A stretch of DNA of 64,000 bases from Rhizophagus irregularis (taxonomy: Eukaryota; Glomeromycota; Glomeromycetes; Glomerales; Glomeraceae). Shown here piece by piece: positions 35,955 to 45,697 of the stretch. The stretch lies in contig NC_089440.1 of NCBI RefSeq assembly GCF_026210795.1, positions 1,860,001-1,924,000 of the forward strand, given 5' to 3'. The stretch's first letter is position 1. Each line of letters begins with the position of its first letter. Below the pieces are notes generated by a model. That model worked only from the letters and a program-made list of their open reading frames with translations. It ran no database searches and had not been told where the DNA came from. A program made the translations under genes and the position numbers.

Positions 35955-37439
35955 TTAGAAATCATATGGATCGACTTTTCTTCCTGGTATAGTACCGCAT
36001 CCACTACCAGAAACGCCAATACCTGATTTATTTTTATTTTTATCATCCTTCTTTTTAGATTTATTAGTTTGATCCTTTTCAGAAACACGTCGTTCATTTA
36101 TACCACCTTCGGGTGGTAAATGGAAAGTTTCAATAGTAAATTTTTTACGACGTAATTTAAATCCTAAATTATTACCACCTCCACCTGATAATACTGATAA
36201 TTTTGCGGATGATGGTACAAGTGAATTAAGTGTCGGTAATTTATGAACATGAAATAATCCATGATATGTTGCACTATAAATTGCATTGGTATTTGCTGGA
36301 GATCCTGTAAAAAAAAAATTCAGATTAACTATAGGCACGAATAATATTAAAATAAAATAATAAATACCTGCAAATGATTCAACTTCTACAACAGCATCAC
36401 ACATATGTTCAATTCTTCTTACAAATGATGATGTTTCTGACGATGATGATGTATATAAATAAGCCGGAATTGTAATAACAGCAGCACCAAATGAAAATCT
36501 TAGTAAACCACGTAATGTATGCAAGAAAACAAAAAGGTCCTAAAAATTAAATCAAAATCAACTTAATTATTAATTTAATCAAAAATAACCTTAGGATAAT
36601 TTAACTTACATGTGATGATTTTGATTGCCATGATGGTGAAGCAATTGAATGTATTCCAATTCTAAGAACATTTCTTTCAACATTTAATGATGGTTTTGAT
36701 AAAGAACTAAAATGATTTTCTTCAATAACTTTACGTATAGTATTCAAGAGAGTATTATAAGGATTAAAATTTTCTATTATTTCATCATTTTTTTCACTTA
36801 AATTAATCAATGTCATTAACTTATTTTCCAAAATAATATTTTGAGGTATAGATTTTGTTAAATCAAAAGTTGAACAAAATGGTTTTTCAATATTTTGTTG
36901 AGATTTTGTTCCAATAGTATCATTTAAAATTTTATTTTGAATATTGGACTTATTTTTTACGCTTGATTCGAATTTTTTTAATCCTTTATAACGCCATGCT
37001 ATTATCATCTTCTCTTCTGATTCAGGTGTAATATTTTCATCATCATCATTATTATCATCATTTTCATTCACTAACCAAGGTAATCCCATCATAAAATTTT
37101 TTGAATCTTCTTCCTCTAATGTACTAAATAAAACATGATTCTCTGATACAATTCCTTGTACCAGAAAATATTTTAAGAGTAGTTTAGCATATTCCGTATG
37201 TCTATCTTCTTTTATTAATAATACACTTCCAATTGGAATACCTCCACCAAGAATATGTTTAAAAAAGGTCAAGGAACAAAAATTAAATCAATATTTTTTT
37301 TTTAAAAAAAAAACCAAAGGATATCATCAAGTGATGGTACTCCAGTAGAAATTAATAATTGTCCATTGTATGGTGATAATCGTGTTCCTTGAGGTAGTTT
37401 AGTTTGACTTGTCTGAACTCTTTTTTTGAAAGAACTCAT
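35955..37439 (-). CDS. ELP4: Elongator complex protein 4 (PAXNEB family)
   Basis: Four exons: 37439-37325, 37256-36610, 36539-36368 and 36304-35955, giving 427 residues. The start is MSSFKKRVQTSQTKLPQGTR, then LISTGVPSLDDILGGGIPIG and SVLLIKEDRHTEYAKLLLKY, the RecA-like opening of Elp4. Next are HVLFSTLEEEDSKNFMMGLP, MIIAWRYKGL, the C-terminal half RIGIHSIASPSWQ, LRGLLRFSFGAAVITIPAYL, MCDAVVEVESFAGSP and YHGLFHVHKLPTLNSL, and the conserved end FTIETFHLPPEGG. Elp4 forms the Elp456 ATPase ring of Elongator, which modifies wobble uridines of tRNA. Exons 1 and 2 cannot be joined by a GT-AG intron, but a U12-type AT-AC intron (listed separately) restores the motif exactly. The other two introns are GT-AG. 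Asp/Asn-rich and Lys-rich inserts are low-complexity expansions. Confidence 0.93.
37257..37324 (-). other. U12-type AT-AC intron in ELP4
   Basis: A 68-nt intron on the minus strand. The donor reads ATATCCTTTG, nearly the full minor-spliceosome consensus ATATCCTTTY. The branch site TTCCTTGAC matches the TTCCTTRAY consensus, with the branch A 12 nt before the 3' end. The intron ends in AC. Splicing joins GAT G to AT ATT CTT and yields SLDDILGGGIPIG, which is the conserved Elp4 motif. No AG lies between the branch region and the GGG codons, so a GT-AG alternative would delete the glycine motif. Confidence 0.88.
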
Positions 37440-37829
37440 CTTTGATAGTTAGAATCGAGAATCGCTTATACAATCAGCTTATATACAATCAGCTTTTTTT
37501 TTTGTGTGCTACATCGGATGCATCCGAGGGTGAGAGACTGAGAGTGCGTGACAAATACCAGTGATTTATCATTTCTAAAATTTCGTTTTGTTCTCAAGCA
37601 TATAAAAAAACGCAAATTCATTTTATAAATAATTACTTAATTAGCCAATATACAATTGTTTATTTAAATTTTTTGGAAGTCATAACATTCATAAAATTAT
37701 AACGCGTTCGCATTTTTGTTGACAATTTTTTTGAAGGCATAAAATTATAACGCGCTCGTAACGCGTTCCTTATATCTATATCTTAATGTGTAATCATTAG
37801 ACTAGATATTAAATAATAATGCTCATATA
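37440..37829. other. ELP4 upstream region
   Basis: Presumed ELP4 promoter on the minus strand. It includes a less AT-rich stretch at 37505-37565. There is no E-box of the kind seen before RRP46 or CSN2, and no repeat structure is apparent. Confidence 0.35.
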
Positions 37830-38109
37830 CACGGTGAAATTTGATATAACGGAACCATCCGTTCCATTAGTAAAAATTTTAAAAAATTCCATTATATCAA
37901 GAGTTCCGGTATATTCGAGAGTGGATTCTCACCAAATATCAATGGATAATAAATAAATTTCATTAAGAATAAGGTGGTATCAACATAAGAATCTAACCAC
38001 CTACAAATTAATTAGTTTATTATAGATTATAATAATGCGTTCCAAATCAAAATTCCGTTATATCAAGATTTTGCTTATATTCCATTATATCGAGGTTCAT
38101 TTCACTGTG
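37830..38109. mobile_element. 280-bp MITE with pogo/Tigger-like ends
   Basis: The left end CACGGTGAAATTTGATATAA and the right end, whose reverse complement starts CACAGTGAAATGAACCTCGA and runs on to TATAATGGAA, form imperfect TIRs. TA dinucleotides flank both ends. 'CAGTGAAACCTCGATATAACG'-type ends are typical of pogo/Tigger members of the Tc1/mariner group. Internal copies of TTCC(G/A)TTATATC suggest subterminal repeats. It has no coding capacity. It lies between ELP4 and RRP46. Confidence 0.65.
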
Positions 38110-38271
38110 TAAAAATGCTTACAATTTAAAAAAAATTTTATAAAAATCTTTCTAAACAAATTTCTTGTGATATACATCATTCTAATTTCACGTTATTAAT
38201 CAGAGTTTAATATTACGATATATATACAAAATATAATATTTAACATAGTGTTTAATAAAATATTTAAATTT

Positions 38272-39254
38272 TCATGATTCAATTTGATACTCTTCTTTTA
38301 ATTTATTTGTTATAAATTCACGCATCTTATCAAATATAACACCGGCTGCCGCATTACATAACTCATAACAATTAAAATACTAGTCATATAAAGAAGAAAA
38401 TATTATTAATTTTTTTATAATACATATAATTTTATTAGGAACATAACTTACTTGATCATCGGTAAATAATCCCAAAGATTCACAAAATAAAAGAGATGAA
38501 GTTGTTTTATTAAATGCAAAAGTATGAACAGATTTAATATTTTCCATTTCTTGTAGTGTTGGATCTAATAATATTTGATCATCTTTATTTATAACACAAG
38601 AAACTGCTGCAACAATATCTTTCATCGGGATTCCTGCATCTATTAAAGCCATTGTAGTTGCATTTATTGCAGCTGCAATTATCTAGAATCAAAATAAATA
38701 AATTAAGAATTAAAAATAATATAAATATTTTTTAAAAAAAATTATAAAAAGTTATTTGTAGTAAAGGATACACTTCCATCATCCACCATCACTTGTGAAA
38801 CAATTTGAATTTGTGTTCTTGGATGTAGACCTGATTGAACGATACTCTCAAATGTTGAACGTAAAATATATTCATGAGTTTTATCCTTTGTTCCTAATGA
38901 TTCAATTAAATTAATTAAATTTAAATCAAAAAAAAAAAAAACAATTTTTTTCAATATATTTTACCTGGAGCACCAACTAGAGGTCTAACTACTACATCAA
39001 TGGTGGCCTTATCCAATTTTTCGTCTCGTAATTTAACTTCGGCAGGGCCGTTAACGGTACAAAGTACTCTACTTTTGCCTAGAAGAATTAACAATTAAGC
39101 TTTAGAAAATGTAACCTGTCACGAAAGACTTAATTTTAGTAATAATATAAATACCGAAACTAAAACTAGCGGAACCATCTCTACTAAGAAGGCATGGAGT
39201 AATTAAAATTGGACGAATGGTAGAAGAAGAACGTTTATCAGCACGTGTTGCCAT
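38272..39254 (-). CDS. RRP46: Exosome core subunit RRP46 (EXOSC5, RNase PH fold)
   Basis: Five exons: 39254-39155, 39078-38965, 38893-38772, 38682-38452 and 38379-38272, giving 224 residues. Family landmarks: CLLSRDGSASFSFG, VLCTVNGPAEVKLRDEKLDK, TIDVVVRPLVGAPGTKDK, ESIVQSGLHPRTQIQIVSQV, MVDDGS joined to IIAAAINATTMALIDAGIPM, then an LLDPTLQEME insert and the C-terminal helix GVIFDKMREFITNKL. These align in order with EXOSC5/Rrp46, a catalytically inactive RNase PH-type subunit of the RNA exosome ring; SRDGSASF and GPAEVK separate it from Rrp41. The third intron has a U12-type donor (listed separately). It is head-to-head with UBE2T across 222 bp and 5' to ELP4 on the same strand. Confidence 0.93.
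38683..38771 (-). other. U12-type GT-AG intron in RRP46
   Basis: An 89-nt intron. The donor GTATCCTTTA matches the minor-spliceosome GTATCCTTTY consensus at nine of ten positions and is unlike the GTAAGT/GTATTT donors of neighbouring introns. The best branch candidate is ATTCTTAAT (7 of 9 against TTCCTTAAY), with its A about 20 nt before the terminal AG, somewhat far for this class. Splicing gives VDDGS-IIAAAIN, the expected RRP46 sequence, so the intron boundaries are secure; the class call rests mainly on the donor. Confidence 0.75.
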
Positions 39255-39476
39255 ATTAAAATATTTCTACATTTAAATTGTAAAAAAAAAGATTTATATA
39301 CGGTAAACGGTACCTAATAGCGATCAGTCTAGTCAGCTGAATTTATATTTGATCACATGATCGCCGCGGTTACCTTTAATAACTCGGTTCAACCTGTCTC
39401 TTCTCACTAACTTCAATAGCGAGTTTCTTTTCCCGTCTCCTCTCTTTTCGCGTCAAATTAGTTGAAATACTGTATA
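39255..39476. promoter_or_regulatory. Divergent promoter of RRP46 and UBE2T
   Basis: 222 bp separate the two start codons. The palindrome GATCACATGATC at 39351-39362 lies 97 bp before RRP46 and 115 bp before UBE2T, next to a CCGCGG hexamer and near AGTCAGCTGA. Its spacing is like that of the TCACGTG motifs before other genes in the window. A shared bidirectional promoter is inferred. Confidence 0.55.
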
Positions 39477-41218
39477 ATGTCTTCGAGTTCGAGTCAGCTG
39501 CTTCCTCGTATGAAACGTGAACTTGGTAAGTTACAAATTTTATTTTGAAACGCGTAAAACTTCGCGTATTTGTACGTTGAATTTGCGTGTTTATTATTTT
39601 CTTTCCACTCTTCCCGCTCATATAATTTTTTTCATTGAAGAAATACTGGAGCGCGATCCTCCGCCGGGAGTTATTTGTTATCCTGTTGACGACAGTTTGT
39701 TAAAATTTTGTGCACGTAAGTTTCGTTTGGTATTTTTAACCCTAGAATTTAGTATCCAACAAAAAATAATTATCCTTTAATATAATAGTAATCAAAGGAC
39801 CAAAAGATACACCATATGAAGATGGTCTATTTAAAGTAGATGTTCAAATTCCATCACGGCAAGTTTATATTTTTTTTAAAAAAAATAATCTTTGGATTTT
39901 CCTATTAAATAACTTAAATGATATAGTTATCCTATGGAACCCCCAAAAATGCAATTTATTACTCCAATTTATCATCCAAATGTGGACGATGCTGGAAGAA
40001 TATGTCTTGATCTGCTTAAAATGCCACCAATGGTAACATTGTTATATATTATGCTTAAGCAAAAAAAAAAAAAGAATTATACATCTTAATTTTTTATAGG
40101 GATCATGGAAACCTTCCCTTAATATTTCGACTACCTTGACATCCTTGAGTGTTTTAATGGCAGATCCGAATCCGGATGATCCTCTTTTAGTTGAAATTGT
40201 ATAATTGAACAAATATCCATTATCGTTGCTTCATTTTCTCATAATCAATCATTACCTTATATTCAATTATTAAATTGATAGGCAAGTGAATTTAAGGAAA
40301 ATAAATCATTATTCTTACAAAAAGCGAGACAAGCCACATTAAAACATGCTATGGAAGATAAAAAAGCATTAAATCCTGAGGTACTTAATATAATCTTTTT
40401 TTATTACTTTTAAATTAAACTAAATAATTTACGTTATATACATAAGAACCTCGTTCAAGAACCTGAACAAGCATCATCGTCATCATCTAACTCTGCGAGT
40501 AACGCATCGGTTTGCTCTTTGTTGCCGGTAAACCTTAAAATTTATGTCTCATATACAAAATCATACTTTGATTATCATATTCTTATTTTTATCATACTAT
40601 TCATTTCAGGACATTCAACAAGAAACTACAACACAATCTCCACAGAACAAAATAGCTTCACAAGAAGCTGAACTTGGTTCAATCTCAAAAAATTCAAATA
40701 AAACTGAGGAACGCATTATCACACAAAAAAAAGAAAAGAAAAAAATTTTATCACTTTCCAAGGCTCATTCTAAGATCGAGAAAAAGTTACCATTGGAACA
40801 AGCATCAAATCATTCTAAGACCGAGAAAAAGTTACCATTGGAACAAGCATCAAATAATTCTAAGATCAAGAAAAATGCACCATTGGAACAAAATGATTCT
40901 AAGATCGAGAAAAATGCACCATTGGCACAAAATGATTCTAAGAAAAATGCACCATTGGAACTAATATCAAACTCTCCTACAAGTGATCCTACTTTTTCGA
41001 CTTCGATTAAAACTACCACTTTGAACTTGAATAGCTCAAGGTCATTAAAATTATTGCAAGAAGAAAAAGGTAAACAAGTCGAAATTAGGAGACCTTTGGG
41101 TGATATAACTAAAAATTCTGTAAATGTGCCATCACTTAATGACCGAGCTGAGAGAAAACGTAAACTTTTACGAAAAAAAAACCCAAATGACACGTCATCA
41201 AAAAAGCAAAAGAATTAA
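39477..41218 (+). CDS. UBE2T: Ubiquitin-conjugating enzyme E2 T (Fanconi pathway E2)
   Basis: Eight exons: 39477-39525, 39641-39715, 39789-39858, 39927-40032, 40100-40198, 40282-40380, 40447-40527 and 40610-41218, giving 395 residues. The UBC domain shows [77 protein letters not shown] with the catalytic Cys in [25 protein letters not shown], and [26 protein letters not shown](V/L)[13 protein letters not shown] and the ADPNPDDPL segment match UBE2T, the E2 that monoubiquitinates FANCD2/FANCI with FANCL. The C-terminal half is disordered, basic and contains Lys/Pro/Glu-rich tandem units (listed separately), ending KKQKN, likely nuclear. The intron after IPSR is GC-AG. The exon 7 end could instead be at GCATCG (40508). 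Confidence 0.92.
39859..39926 (+). other. GC-AG intron in UBE2T
   Basis: The exon ends CCATCACG, the intron begins GCAAGTTT and ends ATATAG. Joining gives IPSRYPMEPP, the expected UBC sequence. Apart from the C at position +2 the donor follows the strong AAGT consensus typical of GC-AG introns. Confidence 0.85.
40765..40965 (+). repeat. Coding minisatellite in UBE2T tail
   Basis: About five degenerate units encode the pattern [14 protein letters not shown]: two longer units with QASNHSK / QASNNSK, then shorter units with [11 protein letters not shown]. Units of 45 nt shrink to 36 and 30 nt, all multiples of three, so the frame is kept. Confidence 0.75.
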
Positions 41219-41920
41219 AAGCTGGATGATAATTAGCATATTGCTTTTTATGACAAAAAAGTAAGTGTTGAAAGTAGAAAATAATTATATAGAAATCATA
41301 GATAATATTTAAAAATAATAAAAAAATAAAAACTTACTTTTTGTCAGGTCATTTATCGTATATGTTGTATATGTTAAAAAAAAAGTGCATGCCTATTACA
41401 ATGTAATTTTGAAGTCACCAAAATTTGTATCATTTGTATCAGTATAATTATAATGAAAAATAACGTCTATTAATACTATTATTATATGAAATCATTTGTT
41501 TTTAAAATGATTCTACGTTTAAAAGTTTATATCGGGCATTCATTTAGGGGTATAATCATATAGTTGTATTAAACCAAATATTCAGTCTTTGTATGTATCA
41601 GTGAAGAAACGAGTTTCTATATTAATATTTGCCATGATTGATGTCAAAATAGTATTTCTTATATGATATACAGAGAAAAAATTTTTAAGAAAAATTATTT
41701 AAACATTAACAAAAGCATATAAAAATTAATATGTATTGCCTTTTTTCTTTTATTTTTGGCTATTTTTATTCTTATATTTGATTTTTAAATATATTTTATT
41801 TTTTGATTTTTGGAATATATTATATTCTTGATCTTACATTCTTGATCTTTAGATAGATGTATTACACTTTTTGGTCTTTTATATATATTGTATTTAATTA
41901 TATCAGTAAATTTTATCTTT
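41219..41920. other. UBE2T downstream region, no gene seen
   Basis: AT-rich DNA holding the presumed UBE2T 3' UTR. From about 41750 to 41900 TTGATTTTT/TTGATCTT-type short motifs recur. No ORF is supported. Confidence 0.4.
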
Positions 41921-42450
41921 AATATTATGTTTGTATATGTTGTGCCTCAGATCGATTCTTGCCTCAGCTGACAGCTGACGCACCTCAGATTAAAATCGTC
42001 ACTTGACGCGCCTCATTTGAATCGTATAAATTTAATCTACTATAAATAACCTTTTTTCTATTAGTTAAATTGCCTTCATGTTATAAGTAAATATATTTGT
42101 CACAATAATGTATACATATTCTGAAATTTTTATACAATTTTAATTCCTATTAAATATACAATGCAAATATTATTTGGAAAATTTGCATTATAAACACATT
42201 TTTAAATGAAGATTTCAAAAGCAAATATGAATCCAATTGATCTAAAATTTTAGGATTGAATATTTGAAAATACAGCAAATAAGTTTTATTAATAATCAAA
42301 TGTACATTAGATTAGAAAATTTAATGCTTAATTATAATCAATTTTTTATTGTAAAGTGAGGCGCGTCAGGTGGCGATTTTGATCTGAGGTGCGTCAGCTG
42401 TCAGCTGAGGCAAGAATCAATCTGAGGCACAACATATACATGTAATATTG
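41921..42450. mobile_element. 530-bp MITE with ~90-bp terminal inverted repeats
   Basis: Arms at about 41921-42014 and 42358-42449 are near-perfect inverted repeats. From the outside inwards both read TGTATATGTTGTGCCTCAGA, then a TTGCCTCAGCTGACAGCTGA block, then GCGCCTCA. The arms are clearly GC-richer than the AT-rich core, and CCTCAG recurs within each arm. No coding capacity is seen. The similarity of the flanks makes the exact ends and target duplication uncertain. Confidence 0.8.
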
Positions 42451-43994
42451 TTTTCTTAAATTTTAATATATTATATTTTTTGATTTTTAGTATATCTTTA
42501 TTTTAAAAATTTTACAAATATATTTTTTGTTAAAATTAGTAAAAAATAAATTATTATACAAATAGCAAAAAATTTAAAATGATTTAAAATTATATGATTT
42601 ATATATTATATAATATTGGTAATATATTGCTATAGCAATATTTTCAATAAAGATTATATAATAAGAGGCAATATTTATAAAAATTTGATAAAAATTTGAT
42701 TATATAATTAATTTTTTTAATTTTAATAACTTTATATTTATAATACTACATTTTATTATTAATAATTTAATTTTAATATACATATTTACTAGTTAGATAA
42801 ATGAATGAAATTTATCAAATAGTATTTGTAATTAAATAAAAATTTTTTTTTTTCTACAGTAAATTTATAAATTTATTAAAATAATAATAGTATAATAAAT
42901 ATATAAAGTAATTAAATATAAAACTATTCTAATATTATTAACTCATAAACTATTTGTTATATTACCAAAATACCTTATATATACATAACAATTTTACTTA
43001 ATAAGTAAACTATATAAAACAAATCATTTTTTAACTAATAGTTCTATTTTTTTGCAAAGTTATTCACAGAATCTGATAGTTAAATAAATTAAAATAAAAT
43101 TAATATTAATGATCATAATAGATTTATTTTAAAATATTTTATAAGTTATGAAAAATTTAATTTATTAATTTTTAAAATTCTTTAAAATTTAAAATAAATA
43201 ATTTATAAAATAATTAATACAATTTCCAAATAAAAAAATTAAATAACTTTAATTATTTGTTAATAAAAAAAATTTTAAACTTAAAGAAAATTTATTTTTT
43301 TAATTTTTTTAACTTTACCAAATATAATAAAATAAAATTTACTAATCTTTTTAAATTAATAAAATGGATATAAATTAATAATTGGCAATTATTTTAATTA
43401 TATTTTTCTTTATTTTTAATAATTGCAGTACATTTATAGATTTATTAAAGTAATAACATATTAAAAAATATACAAAATATAATTATCTATATATTACTCA
43501 ATCCATAAATCACTCATTATTTACCAAAAAACTTCATGTATATATTGTCAATACCTTATTATCTGTATCTAGTGGACTATAAAACCCATTTTTTTTATTA
43601 TTAAGAATATAAGATTTTACAATTAAATTATAAATTTTAATAAATATTAAATAATTTATTTACTTCTAAACTATCAAATAAATTTATCAAATAAAATAAG
43701 TAATAATAATATTTTTTTTATTTTTATTATATTAAAAATTTGTAAAAATAAGCAATTCTCCTTTTATTTAATTAAAATATATAAATTAAATAATAATAAG
43801 AAAACTTTTAAAAACTACTTTTATGAAATTATAAGAAAAGTTAATAAAAAGTAAAAAAAACTTATTTTCAGTTTAAATTTAAATCAATTCTTTAAACTTT
43901 AAAATGCATTAATCTTTATTAAAACTGTTTTAATATCAACTACCTCTTACAAGTATAGTTTATAATTATAATAAAAAGTTAACATATAATAAAA
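42451..43994. other. Extremely AT-rich intergenic DNA
   Basis: About 1.5 kb of nearly pure A/T with no ORF, inverted repeat or RNA-like structure that I can support. Confidence 0.5.
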
Positions 43995-44119
43995 GGGTCT
44001 GGGTACAAAATCCCGAATGTCAAAATCCCCCGAACCGGGCAGCATTACGCTTAATGCTGGCCAATTTTTCGGGATTTCGTACCACGGGATTTTGACATTC
44101 GGGATTTTGTTTGGATCCC
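43995..44119. mobile_element. 125-bp hairpin element with perfect 25-bp inner arms
   Basis: 44005-44029 (ACAAAATCCCGAATGTCAAA plus ATCCC) is the exact reverse complement of 44086-44110. The outer ends are GGGTCTGGGT and, at the right, TTGGATCCC. The core contains a further small hairpin AGCATTA-CGCT-TAATGCT. It is a likely MITE; no target duplication is evident. Confidence 0.65.
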
Positions 44120-44310
44120 ATTTATTAATAATATTAATATATATATATCTATATATATTATTCTATTATAGATCTCTCCGGCAATAATTTCTCCGACCAT
44201 TGTCTCGTCGATAAATGTTTCACCGACAGGGTCATTTCGCAGATTAATGTTTCGTCGATGATTGACAAGGGTTAAAGTTAGAGTTAGAATTAGGGTTAGG
44301 ATATGGTTAG
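44120..44310. repeat. Degenerate CGACGAAAC-type repeats ending in telomere-like TTAGGG units
   Basis: 44165-44262 carries several degenerate copies, on the minus strand, of a motif like CGACGAAACATT / CGGAGAAATTATT. Directly after it, 44268-44300 reads as imperfect TTAGGG-like units (GGGTTAAAGTTAGAGTTAGA, then ATTAGGGTTAGG). Unique sequence continues on both sides, so this is an interstitial tract. Confidence 0.45.
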
Positions 44311-44859
44311 AATAAGTAGAGCTCATGGGTAGTCTGGGTAAATAAGATGATTTGCAATAATGAATTGTATATTTTTAAATTAGCAATTGTTTTTGATGTC
44401 AAATATTTTATCATTTTATTTGAGGTTAGGACGTTATGATATTAATCCTTGATTTAATCATTACGAAAGGTTTATAAAATGGGAATCTATTATTGTTTTT
44501 GCATCTCTTATATAATTTGTCCCTTCGTTTGATAATCGAATGTTGCACAAGTTATCAATGTATATAATTTTTATAGAAATCCGGCCCGATTAATAATGGA
44601 CGAGTTTTCCTTTAAAACAATCCTTTTTGGTAAATAATAGATGAAATCATGAAAGCCAATGAAAAACGTAACTCAATCAACTAATCTACATAAAGTAAGA
44701 ATTCTTTCTAAAAATAACACATATTATTCTAAAAATGTATTGTAAGAAAAAGAGGATCATCTAATCCTTCTTTCAAGAAGTCTTTCCCGGTTTCATCTCA
44801 AAATTCAAACAATAAGCCCGCGGGTGTGGATACCGTATCATACTTGTTTGGGTACATAG

Positions 44860-45135
44860 AGAATAAGTTTGATATAACTATTATTTATTTCTTTGTCTGA
44901 ATTATAACCTAGAGCCGGACAAGCGGGGAGCCAAGAAAAAATGGAATGTAATATTTATTGCCGTTTCTTTGTCGATATGCAGTAACCCAGGCTGGTGAGC
45001 CAAGAGCTTTTCTGTACGAGATTAAGTATGATATAATTGATGTTGATTATTAATTATTGTTGTTTCTTTGTCCACATGTTCATTGCGAATAAAAACCTAA
45101 AGCTGGCTAAGCTGGAGCCAAGAAGGGATCGACAA
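44860..45135. repeat. Three degenerate copies of a ~90-110-bp unit
   Basis: Copies at about 44870-44935, 44950-45010 and 45030-45130 share TTCTTTGTC, a variable spacer, AACC(T/C)A and a G-rich segment ending GGAGCCAAGA or GTGAGCCAAGAG. Reading length varies between copies. A related piece in reverse orientation appears at 28015-28050. There is no ORF. Confidence 0.4.
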
Positions 45136-45697
45136 GTATATAACAATAATGCAGTAATGAATGTACGGTAACACAAAATTAAAAAATCTAAATCATTTTT
45201 GAACAAAGTCTTGAAAATCTTCTTATATGATGACGAATAATTTTGAATTTAAAGTGTTTCAAAATGTATAACAAATAGATCGATTTTACACATAAAAATA
45301 AACACGATTTTTATTGGATATTGATAAAGGAAATTAAAATTCTTTTTGTAAACAATTCATTTTGTTGGTTTTTTTTGATTTTTAAGGGAACATAGAATAA
45401 GAATTGCATTAACTTTAATTAGGCATTTTGTGTGAATCTTAAATCTAATAAAAAAAAATCCTTATAAAAAGAACATAAGTATACGTTTTTTTTTTTAAAA
45501 TAAAAAAATCATCCACATTTTTTTTCTTTTTAAAATATAAAAAAACCCCATATATATATATATATATACTTATTTTCATTGCCCAGGTTGGCATAGTAGT
45601 ATTCAACTCTTAATTACGATCGTATAAAACATTTTGATTAACTTCGTGTCGGTTGAATATTTAGATTATTTAAAAATTCATTCTTTAATATTTACAA

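Noticed and set aside
37257-37324. GT-AG splicing of ELP4 exon 1 (GTTTTT donor after CCTTTG)
   Set aside because: The only downstream AG lies inside the GGTGGAGGT codons and its use would remove the conserved glycines; the AT-AC solution is exact.
44268-44300. Chromosome end (telomere)
   Set aside because: The tract is only about 33 bp, degenerate, and flanked by unique sequence on both sides.
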